From: Paenarthrobacter ureafaciens | Lineage (GTDB): Bacteria > Actinomycetota > Actinomycetes > Actinomycetales > Micrococcaceae | Assembly (NCBI RefSeq): GCF_004028095.1 | Contig: NZ_SBHM01000007.1 | Coordinates: 2,852,001 to 2,916,000, forward strand | Length of the DNA stretch: 64,000 nt | Reading direction: 5' to 3' | Shown: positions 53,249 through 60,083 of the stretch, piece by piece | How positions within the stretch are numbered: position 1 is the stretch's first letter | Layout: every line of letters starts with the position of its first letter | Position numbers and translations under genes: made by a program | Notes under the pieces: generated by a model | The model's database searches: none | Told to the model about the DNA's origin: nothing | What the model saw: only the letters and a program-made list of their open reading frames with translations

Positions 53249-54160
53249 ATGAACGAAACCGGGCGCCCGCAAGATTTTCCGATGACCAACCCCCGAGCCG
53301 ATCGGGTGAAGGATGTCGCGAAGCTTGCCGGGCGCCCGGCGCGTTTAAAGCGGAAGAGGTTCCTCGCAGAGGGTCCCCAGGCCGTACGGGAGGCTCTGAC
53401 GCTGCACCGTGAGCGGCTCGCCTCAGGGGGCGCCGCCGTCGTCCATGAGGTCTTTGCCAGTGAAGCGTGTCTGGACCGGCTGCCGGAACTTGCCGATCTT
53501 GCCAAGGGCACCCTGCTTCGCCTCGCGAGCGATGAGGTCCTGTCCGCCATGGCGGACACCGTGAACCCCCAGGGGATCGTTGCGGTGTGCAGCTTCGTGG
53601 ACGTGCCCCTTGAGGAAGTGCTCGACGCCGGTCCACGCCTCCTCGCCGTGATGTGCCAGGTGCGGGACCCCGGCAATGCCGGCACAGTACTGCGCGCAGC
53701 AGACGCTGCGGGGGCCGACGCGGTGATCCTCACGGGATCAAGCGTGGACATCTACAATCCCAAGGCCGTCCGGTCCACCGCGGGGTCTTTGTTCCACCTC
53801 CCGGTGGTGCTGGGTGCTGACGTGGAGCAAGTGGTGGCCTTGTGCAAGGCCCGGGGGATCGGCATCCTGGCCGCTGATGGTTACGGCACCGTCAACCTGG
53901 ACAAGCTGCAGGATGAGAATGCAGCCCGTCGCCTGGGCAATACCGACGTAGCATCCGACTACGCGCTGGAAGCGCCCACCGCCTGGCTCTTCGGGAATGA
54001 GGCACAGGGACTCTCCGACGCCGAGCTGGCCTTGGCTGACCACAGGGTTGCTGTGCCGGTCTACGGGGCGGCAGAGAGCTTGAACCTGGGTACTGCAGCT
54101 ACCGTCTGCCTCTACGCCAGCGCCCGCTCCCAGCAAGATGCCGGGGTTCGGAGGCCCTAA
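53249..54160 (+). CDS. TrmH/SpoU-family RNA 2'-O-methyltransferase
   Basis: SPOUT methyltransferase (303 aa). A substrate-binding N-domain (ARLKRKRFLAEGPQAVREAL) precedes the knotted catalytic domain with motif 1 QVRDPGNAGTVLRAADAAGA, motif 2 LFGNEAQGLSD and motif 3 SLNLGTAATVCLYA. Likely targets are 23S rRNA or tRNA ribose; the exact nucleotide cannot be assigned. In many actinobacteria this gene lies between rplT and pheST, as here. It converges on an MFS gene with only 3 bp between stops. Confidence 0.92.
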   Translation: MNETGRPQDFPMTNPRADRVKDVAKLAGRPARLKRKRFLAEGPQAVREALTLHRERLASGGAAVVHEVFASEACLDRLPELADLAKGTLLRLASDEVLSAMADTVNPQGIVAVCSFVDVPLEEVLDAGPRLLAVMCQVRDPGNAGTVLRAADAAGADAVILTGSSVDIYNPKAVRSTAGSLFHLPVVLGADVEQVVALCKARGIGILAADGYGTVNLDKLQDENAARRLGNTDVASDYALEAPTAWLFGNEAQGLSDAELALADHRVAVPVYGAAESLNLGTAATVCLYASARSQQDAGVRRP

Positions 54161-54163
54161 GGC

Positions 54164-55366
54164 TCAGGCCAGGGGCTTCCTGCGTTCCACGAGCCCGCTG
54201 ATCACGGCTACGCCCAGGCCGAGAACGGCGAGCACTGCACCGACCAGCGCCGGTGCCACGTAGCCCCATCCCCAGGCGATGACGGTGCCGCCGAGGAAAG
54301 CTCCCAGGGCGTTGGCGATGTTGAGCGCGGAATGGTTCAAAGAGGACGCCAGGGAAGCCGCGCCGGGGGCGGCGTCGAGGAGCCGCGTCTGCAGGGCGGG
54401 AGTCAGCATGGAGCCGATGCCACCGACGACGAAGGCCATGAGGAACGCGGACCAGGCCCAGTTGGCCGCAATCGCGTAGACCACCAAGGCAACAGCGATG
54501 CCCGGCATCACGAAGTAGATGGTGCCCATGACGGACCGGTCGGCGATGCGCCCGCCGATGATGTTGCCCACCACCATACCCACGCCATACAGGGCGACGA
54601 CTGCGGGTATGAAGTTCTCCGGTATGCCTGCGACGCTGGTCATGGTGTGGGCGATGTAGGTGTAGACGGCAAAGAACCCGCCAAAGCCGATGATGCCGAT
54701 CAGCAGTGCCAGCCAGACTTGCAGCCGCTTGAGGGCGCCGAGTTCGCGACGGATGCTCGCCTCCGGATGTACGGGTTCGAAGGGCACGAATTTCCAGACC
54801 ATTGCCACCGTGCCGAGGCCGATGGCCCCCACGATGACGAACAGCAGCCGCCACCCGAACGTCTGACCAACCCACGTGGCCAGCGGGACGCCGATGACGT
54901 TGGAGACGGTCAGCCCGGCCATGACCATGGAAATCGCCCAGCCGCGCTTGGTGGGCGCCACGAGGCTCGCTGCAATCACGGCCGCGACGCCGAAGAAGGC
55001 GCCGTGGGGTAGTCCCGAGGCGAAGCGCGACACCAGCATCAGCCCGTAGTCGGGAGCGATGAAGGACGTCAGGTTGGCCACCGAGAGGAACAGCATGAGA
55101 CCGAGGGCCAGGTGCTTCCTTGGCAGTTTGGCGCCGAAGGCCGCAAAGACCGGCGCTCCTATGACCACGCCAAGGGCGTAGGCGGAGATCAGGTTGCCGG
55201 CCTCGGGGGTGCTGATCGCAAGCCCTTCTTCAACTTCCTTCAGCAGGCCCATCATGGCGAACTCTGTGGTGCCGATGGCGAATCCGCCCATGGCCAGCGA
55301 CAGTATGGCCAGACCAAGGTGGTGTTTGGCGGATCGCTGGACGGGTGGAGACATGGTTGTAGTCAT
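54164..55366 (-). CDS. MFS transporter, DHA1/AraJ-like
   Basis: 400-aa membrane protein with 12 predicted segments. The start HHLGLAILSLAMGGFAIGTTEF and the SRFASGLPHGAFFGVAAV motif are typical of AraJ/YdhP-type drug:H+ antiporters (TCDB 2.A.1.2). It probably exports small toxic compounds; substrate unknown. ATG 55366 has AAGAAGCAGG upstream on the minus strand. It stands alone between the convergent TrmH gene and a divergent Nudix gene. Confidence 0.88.
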   Translation of the reverse strand: MTTTMSPPVQRSAKHHLGLAILSLAMGGFAIGTTEFAMMGLLKEVEEGLAISTPEAGNLISAYALGVVIGAPVFAAFGAKLPRKHLALGLMLFLSVANLTSFIAPDYGLMLVSRFASGLPHGAFFGVAAVIAASLVAPTKRGWAISMVMAGLTVSNVIGVPLATWVGQTFGWRLLFVIVGAIGLGTVAMVWKFVPFEPVHPEASIRRELGALKRLQVWLALLIGIIGFGGFFAVYTYIAHTMTSVAGIPENFIPAVVALYGVGMVVGNIIGGRIADRSVMGTIYFVMPGIAVALVVYAIAANWAWSAFLMAFVVGGIGSMLTPALQTRLLDAAPGAASLASSLNHSALNIANALGAFLGGTVIAWGWGYVAPALVGAVLAVLGLGVAVISGLVERRKPLA

Positions 55367-55486
55367 GAGCCTGCTTCTTGAGGGTGCCTTGGGGCCTGGG
55401 AAAGTGGAGAAAGTCCAGAGTCAAGCTTAGTGCTCCGGAGGGTTCGCAGCCGTGTTATGTGATAATCCCCATGGACCCGGCCACCC

Positions 55487-55492
55487 TAGACT
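55487..55492 (+). promoter_or_regulatory. -10 element of leaderless Nudix gene
   Basis: TAGACT ends 6 nt before GTG 55499. Confidence 0.55.
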
Positions 55493-55498
55493 GGTGCG

Positions 55499-55933
55499 GT
55501 GACTGCAATGATCAATGTCGTGGGGGCGGCCGTCGTCGACTCCTTGGAACAACCCTCCAGGCTGTTGGCCGCCCGGCGTACCGCGCCGCCTAAATTCGCC
55601 GGGATGTGGGAGTTCCCCGGCGGAAAAGTCGAGGCGGGCGAATCCGCTGAGGCTGCCCTGCATCGCGAACTGGGCGAGGAACTGGGCATCACCGTGCGTC
55701 TTGGCCGTGAAGTGGACTCCGGAAGTCCATCCGGCTGGCCACTGAACGAGCAGGCGGTGATGCGGGTCTGGTTCGCGGAAGTGTCAGAGGGGGAGCCGCA
55801 ACCGCTCGAGGATCATGACGAGCTCCGCTGGGTGCGTCTTGACGGGCATGAGGAGGTCATGGAGCTTCCATGGATCCCCGCGGATCTACCCATTGTCCGG
55901 GCCTTGCTGGACCGGGTCGCAGCGGCGGGCTAG
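55499..55933 (+). CDS. Nudix hydrolase, MutT-like
   Basis: 144-aa hydrolase with an intact Nudix box GGKVEAGESAEAALHRELGE (GX5EX7REUXEEXGU layout with E-L-G-E-E-L-G-I) and the MutT-like start VVGAAVVDSLEQPSRLLAARR. Probable role is sanitising 8-oxo-dGTP or a related nucleotide. GTG start given by the -10. It stops 38 bp before the convergent radical SAM gene. Confidence 0.9.
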   Translation: MTAMINVVGAAVVDSLEQPSRLLAARRTAPPKFAGMWEFPGGKVEAGESAEAALHRELGEELGITVRLGREVDSGSPSGWPLNEQAVMRVWFAEVSEGEPQPLEDHDELRWVRLDGHEEVMELPWIPADLPIVRALLDRVAAAG

Positions 55934-55971
55934 CCACGGCGCAGGCGGGGTTGTCTGCAAAAACTGGCGTT

Positions 55972-57063
55972 CTAGAACAGCGGCTGTTGGTCCGGGGTGT
56001 GTGCAGCCTGATGCTCGGCATCAGTGCGGCTGGAAGCCGCCGGTTTGGCGTTCCGGTGACTGAATCCGGACGTGCCCTTGAATCCGTACTTCGCCTTGAA
56101 GTAATTGATCCGACCGGACAACCACACCCGGTAGTCTTTCGGGGCGTAAGCGCCTTGACCGTAGAGGCGGCGGTAGCGGCCCACCAGCTCCGGATGGTTG
56201 GCGGCGAGCCATTTCAGATACCACTCGCGGGTGCCTGGCTTGAGGTAGAGGGCGCCGGCTGTGACCCCGGTGGCACCGGCAGCCGCCAGTTCCGAAAAAA
56301 GGGAGTCGAGTGCTTCATCGGAGTCGGTCAGCCATGGAAGGATCGGCATCGCCATGACGCCGCAGCCCAGGCCGGCGTCGCGCAGCCTTGCTATGAGCTT
56401 AAGGCGTGCCCGGGGCGACGGCGTTCCAGGCTCCATCAGTTCGGCGAGGTCCGAGTTGGTCATTGCGAGTGAGATCCCAAGGTCCACCGGAACCTGGGCT
56501 GCTGCGTGCTTGAGGAGGGGAATGTCCCTTGCCAGGAGGGTGCCCTTGGTCAGAATCGAGAACGGCGTGCCGGAGTCGGCCAGGGCACGGATAATTCCCG
56601 GCATCAACGCGTACCGGCCCTCGGCACGCTGGTAGGGGTCGGTGTTGGTCCCCAGCGCAACCTGATGCCGCTGCCATGACGGCTTCGCCAACTCCTTGCG
56701 CAGCACCTCTGCTGCGTTGATCTTCACCACCACTTGGGAATCAAAGTCCCGGCCGGAGTCGAAATCCAGGTAGGTGTGGGTCTTGCGGGCAAAGCAATAA
56801 ACGCAGGCATGGCTGCAGCCACGGTAAGGATTGACGGTCCATTCGAAGGGCATGTTTGAACCGGATGGCACCTTGTTGAGCACTGACTTGGCGGTGACCT
56901 CGTGGAAGGTGACTCCGGAAAACTCGGGTGTTGAGATGGAACGCACCAGCCCGGCCAGTGGCAGCAGGGCATCCGTGACCGGGGCAGGGCCTGGAGTTCC
57001 GCCGTCACTGTTCCCGGACAAGCCGTCACTGGTAGGTGAAAGTGCTTGTGCGTTCCATCTCAT
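55972..57063 (-). CDS. Rv2578c-type radical SAM protein (SplB-like), LexA-box promoter
   Basis: 363-aa radical SAM protein. The cluster motif CxxxCxxC is in NPYRGCSHACVYCFARKTH; GTNTDPYQRAEGRY and GISLAMTNSDLAELMEPGTP follow, a layout shared with spore-photoproduct-lyase-like/Rv2578c proteins. The substrate is unknown; DNA repair is suggested by the family name and by a LexA box 9 bp upstream of the ATG (57063). The last ~30 residues are His/Ala/Ser-rich and variable. From memory the mycobacterial homologue is in the LexA regulon, which agrees. Confidence 0.87.
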   Translation of the reverse strand: MRWNAQALSPTSDGLSGNSDGGTPGPAPVTDALLPLAGLVRSISTPEFSGVTFHEVTAKSVLNKVPSGSNMPFEWTVNPYRGCSHACVYCFARKTHTYLDFDSGRDFDSQVVVKINAAEVLRKELAKPSWQRHQVALGTNTDPYQRAEGRYALMPGIIRALADSGTPFSILTKGTLLARDIPLLKHAAAQVPVDLGISLAMTNSDLAELMEPGTPSPRARLKLIARLRDAGLGCGVMAMPILPWLTDSDEALDSLFSELAAAGATGVTAGALYLKPGTREWYLKWLAANHPELVGRYRRLYGQGAYAPKDYRVWLSGRINYFKAKYGFKGTSGFSHRNAKPAASSRTDAEHQAAHTPDQQPLF

Positions 57064-57071
57064 GGGTTAAA

Positions 57072-57089
57072 TTCGAAGGTATGTTCGAA
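57072..57089. promoter_or_regulatory. LexA (SOS) box upstream of the radical SAM gene
   Basis: TTCGAAGGTATGTTCGAA lies inside an 11-bp-arm inverted repeat (57067-57077 and 57084-57094). Minus-strand TTGACT (57099-57094) is a -35 for the radical SAM gene, so LexA would cover that promoter. The divergent pcp gene starts 50 bp away on the other side. Confidence 0.85.
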
Positions 57090-57126
57090 TTTAAGTCAAG
57101 CGTCCGCAGGAGCATCCCCGGGTTGC

Positions 57127-57132
57127 TACTGT
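57127..57132 (+). promoter_or_regulatory. -10 element of leaderless pcp promoter
   Basis: TACTGT ends 6 nt before ATG 57139. Confidence 0.5.
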
Positions 57133-57138
57133 TGCCCC

Positions 57139-57780
57139 ATGATCCTCCTGACCGGGTTCGAACCCTTTGGCGGCGATTCCGTGAATCCTTCCTGGCAGGC
57201 AGTAGGGGGCGCGGCTGCGTTGCTGCGCGGCGACGGCCTTGATGTTGAGACTCTGGAGTTGCCGTGCGTGTTCGGCGAATCGGCGCGCGTCCTGGAGGCA
57301 ACCATTGATGCGATCCACCCCCGGATTGTCGTGGCCGTAGGACTGGCCGGAGGCCGTTCACGGATGTCCCTTGAACGCGTGGCCATCAACGTCGATGACG
57401 CGCGAATACCGGATAACCAAGGCAACAGGCCCATCGACCAGGACATAGTCCGGGGCGGGCCGGCGGCATACTTCACCACCTTGCCCATCAAAGCGGCCCT
57501 GCGGAACCTGCAGATTGAGGGCATCAGGGCGGAGGTCTCGCAGACGGCCGGGACCTACGTCTGCAACCACGTGTTCTACTCGCTCATGAAGACGGCGGCA
57601 GGGAAGACCGGAATCCGGGCGGGCTTTATCCATGTTCCCTACCTGCCGGAGCAGGTGCTTAACGGCAGCAGCATCCCCACCATGGCCCTGGATGACATGG
57701 TGCGGGGGATTTCCGTGGTTGTCCGCACTGCCCTTCAAACTACGGTTGATGAGCAGTTTGCTGCCGGGGCGATCCACTAA
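57139..57780 (+). CDS. pcp: Pyroglutamyl-peptidase I
   Basis: Cysteine peptidase of family C15 (213 aa) removing N-terminal pyroglutamate. LLTGFEPFGGDSVNPSW, the catalytic Glu in SLERVAIN, the nucleophile Cys in SQTAGTYVCNHVFYSL and the His in FIHVPYLPEQ form the triad. The start is set by the -10; the frame is open further upstream into the LexA box. It converges on the SIMPL gene with 3 bp between. Confidence 0.95.
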   Translation: MILLTGFEPFGGDSVNPSWQAVGGAAALLRGDGLDVETLELPCVFGESARVLEATIDAIHPRIVVAVGLAGGRSRMSLERVAINVDDARIPDNQGNRPIDQDIVRGGPAAYFTTLPIKAALRNLQIEGIRAEVSQTAGTYVCNHVFYSLMKTAAGKTGIRAGFIHVPYLPEQVLNGSSIPTMALDDMVRGISVVVRTALQTTVDEQFAAGAIH

Positions 57781-57783
57781 GCC

Positions 57784-58416
57784 TTAGCCGGCTACCAAGT
57801 CCCATTCCACCCTGACACTTGCGGACACCGACGATGTGCCGGCCTCCACGGGCAGTGTCTCGGCAGCGTAGGCACGTACCAGCCCACCCACCGGGACGGG
57901 TGCGCCGGCCGGTGCCTGCTCTGAAACGGAGATGACCCCGCCGAGCTCAGCTCCCGCCAGCCGTGCGTAGCGCTGTGCTTTGGCCAAGGCATCGGACCAG
58001 GCAGCTTGCTGCGCTGAAGCGATCAGGCCTGACGCATCGGCGAAGCCCTGTTCAAGGCCGTTGATCCTGATGGCGTCGCCGCCTGCGGCAACCGCAGAAG
58101 CGATGACGGCGGGAGCGCTTGATGGTGAGCGGAGGCCCACGTGCAGGGCCGCCGTGGCCACGTAGCCCGTCACCTTCTGTCCCTGGCCTTCGGCCCACAC
58201 CGAATCCGCGCGAAGATTGAGTCCGCTCGTGCGCAGATCGGCCTCCAGTACCCCCTCGGAGCGCAACGCTGCGGCAACAGCGGTGGCGGCAGCTCCGGCG
58301 TCGGAATAGGCCCTTTCCGCCGTGTCACGGCGGGTCTCGACTCCGAGCGTCAATGTCACGGTGTCCGGAGTTGCCGAAGCACTTCCCGTTCCCGTTACCG
58401 TCATGGTGCGTTTCAT
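57784..58416 (-). CDS. SIMPL (DUF541) domain protein
   Basis: 210-aa protein beginning MKRTMTVTGTGSASATPDTVTLTLGVE, the SIMPL/DUF541 start, with the C-terminal AAETLPVEAGTSSVSASVRVEW typical of the family. Bacterial members are often periplasmic and loosely linked to oxidative stress, but no signal peptide is visible here, so it may be cytoplasmic. It overlaps the upstream gene in ATGA and forms a two-gene unit with it. Confidence 0.9.
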   Translation of the reverse strand: MKRTMTVTGTGSASATPDTVTLTLGVETRRDTAERAYSDAGAAATAVAAALRSEGVLEADLRTSGLNLRADSVWAEGQGQKVTGYVATAALHVGLRSPSSAPAVIASAVAAGGDAIRINGLEQGFADASGLIASAQQAAWSDALAKAQRYARLAGAELGGVISVSEQAPAGAPVPVGGLVRAYAAETLPVEAGTSSVSASVRVEWDLVAG

Positions 58417-58856
58417 GCTGCCTCGATTCCTTCTCCGGCATGCCGGTGTTGGCCAGGAGGGCTGATGTAGCCGCCGGCCTCAAGTCCGGCCTGGCGTTCG
58501 AAGATATTGGCCAAGCCCGGGTTGCCCGTACGCAGTACGGACCAGCAGGCAGCCGCCCCGTAGAAGACCAGGAAGGGCAGGCCCAGGCAGTAGGCGTACT
58601 GGGTGCTGTGACGTTCCTCGTGGCCAAGCAACACTTCGTTGCGGCCGGCTACGTCGCGACCAGCCCTGTAGAGGACGACGTTCCCCATGGTGAAAGCCCC
58701 CGCCTTGGGAAGTTTCCATGCATAGTCGGAAGCGATGATCAGTCCGCGTGGACCGGGACGCCGCGGCGACTTGGACGCGACCGCTATCACCAGGCCCAGC
58801 GGCGTGCTGAGATTGACGACGTTCGCGATCTGGCGCAGGCGCTGCCCGGGAGTCAT
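58413..58856 (-). CDS. Small membrane protein with HExxH motif, unknown function
   Basis: 147-aa protein of no family I recognise. HEERH at residues 79-83, in a run GHEERHSTQYAYCLG, fits a zinc-binding HExxH motif, and a membrane segment follows (about 88-107). A Pro/Gly/His tail ends the protein. It could be a membrane-bound minimal peptidase-like protein, or the motif may be chance. Minus-strand TAGCAT ends 6 nt before ATG 58856 (leaderless). It is coupled to the SIMPL gene by ATGA. Confidence 0.75.
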   Translation of the reverse strand: MTPGQRLRQIANVVNLSTPLGLVIAVASKSPRRPGPRGLIIASDYAWKLPKAGAFTMGNVVLYRAGRDVAGRNEVLLGHEERHSTQYAYCLGLPFLVFYGAAACWSVLRTGNPGLANIFERQAGLEAGGYISPPGQHRHAGEGIEAA

Positions 58857-58862
58857 GAAGCC

Positions 58863-58868
58863 ATGCTA
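58863..58868 (-). promoter_or_regulatory. -10 element of the HExxH-SIMPL unit
   Basis: Minus-strand TAGCAT ends 6 nt before ATG 58856. Confidence 0.5.
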
Positions 58869-58924
58869 ACCCCCGGGCCTTGCCCGGCAGCAGGGCAAAG
58901 ACCGGCAAGGCGGAGCGGTTCAAC

Positions 58925-59010
58925 TAGACTGGAAGGCGGTGTTCGCCATGTGGCGTCCACCACCGTTTGTCCTGCAGCCGCCACGCCGGCCGCTTCCGAC
59001 TCGTAGCTAA
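58925..59010 (+). promoter_or_regulatory. pheST promoter and leader
   Basis: TAGACT (58925-58930) gives a leader of about 83 nt. A 20-codon ORF (58948-59010, MWRPPPF...) lies just before pheS but contains only one Phe, so a Phe attenuator is not supported. No T-box features were seen. Confidence 0.45.
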
Positions 59011-59019
59011 GAACAGTAG

Positions 59020-60081
59020 ATGACTGACACTTTGCCAGGCGCCGCCGTCCCGAACCCTCTGGACGAAGCCGCCATCACCGCTGCCGTTGAGGACGCCCTA
59101 GCAGCCATTGCCGGCGCAACCTCCCTCGAAGAACTCAAGGCCGTCCGCCTCGCGCACACCGGCGAGAAGTCGCCGCTCAGCCTTGCCAACCGCGAAATCG
59201 GCGGCTTGGCGAAGGAACACAAAGCGGCCGCCGGCAAGCTGCTGGGCTCCTCCCGGGGTCGCGTCAACCAGGCGCTCGCAGCCCGCAACGAGGTCCTCGA
59301 AGCGGAGAATGACGCCCGCATCCTGGTGGAAGAGACAGTAGACGTCACCGCCGCTCCGCGCCGCCGTCGCGCAGGCGCCCGCCATCCTCTGTCCACGCTG
59401 CAGGACCGCGTCTCGGACATCTTCGTCGGGATGGGCTGGGAAATCGCCGAAGGCCCGGAGGTGGAGTCCGAGTGGTTCAACTTCGACGCCTTGAACTTCA
59501 AGCCGGACCACCCTGCCCGCGAGATGCAGGACACGTTCTTCGTGGAGCCGCCGGAGGCGCATCTCCTCATGCGCACCCACACCTCACCGGTGCAGGTGCG
59601 TTCCATGCTGGAGCGCGAGGTTCCCATCTACGTGCTCTGCCCCGGAAAGGTGTTCCGGACCGACGAGCTCGATGCGACCCACACGCCGGTGTTCCACCAG
59701 TTCGAGGGCCTGGCCATCGACAAGAACCTCAGCATGGCGGACTTGCGCGGAACGTTGGAGCACTTCGCCCGGCAGATGTTCGGCGACGAAGCTTCCATCC
59801 GCCTGCGCCCCAACTACTTCCCCTTCACGGAGCCTTCGGCGGAGCTGGACATCTGGCACCCGGGCGCCAAGGGTGGCCCGCAATGGATTGAGTGGGGCGG
59901 CTGCGGCATGGTCAATCCCAACGTCCTCCGGGCAGCAGGCATCGACCCGGAAGTCTATTCAGGTTTTGCCTTCGGCATGGGCATCGAGCGCACCCTCATG
60001 TTCCGCAACGAGGTTGGCGACATGCGCGACATGATCGAAGGCGACGTACGTTTCAGCGAGCACTTCGGGATGGAGATCTAA
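59020..60081 (+). CDS. pheS: Phenylalanine-tRNA ligase alpha subunit
   Basis: Class II catalytic subunit (353 aa). An N-terminal coiled region (EDALAAIAGATSLEELKAVR) precedes the catalytic core: motif 1 near HPLSTLQDRVSDIFVGMGW, motif 2 FRTDELDATHTPVFHQFEGL, and motif 3 GFAFGMGIERTLM. Start ATG 59020 lies after AGAACAGTAG, with no strong ribosome site. pheT follows 2 bp later. Confidence 0.97.
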   Translation: MTDTLPGAAVPNPLDEAAITAAVEDALAAIAGATSLEELKAVRLAHTGEKSPLSLANREIGGLAKEHKAAAGKLLGSSRGRVNQALAARNEVLEAENDARILVEETVDVTAAPRRRRAGARHPLSTLQDRVSDIFVGMGWEIAEGPEVESEWFNFDALNFKPDHPAREMQDTFFVEPPEAHLLMRTHTSPVQVRSMLEREVPIYVLCPGKVFRTDELDATHTPVFHQFEGLAIDKNLSMADLRGTLEHFARQMFGDEASIRLRPNYFPFTEPSAELDIWHPGAKGGPQWIEWGGCGMVNPNVLRAAGIDPEVYSGFAFGMGIERTLMFRNEVGDMRDMIEGDVRFSEHFGMEI

Positions 60082-60083
60082 CA

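Noticed and set aside
58948..59010. 20-codon ORF before pheS as a Phe attenuator peptide
   Set aside because: Only one Phe codon and no terminator/antiterminator pair seen.
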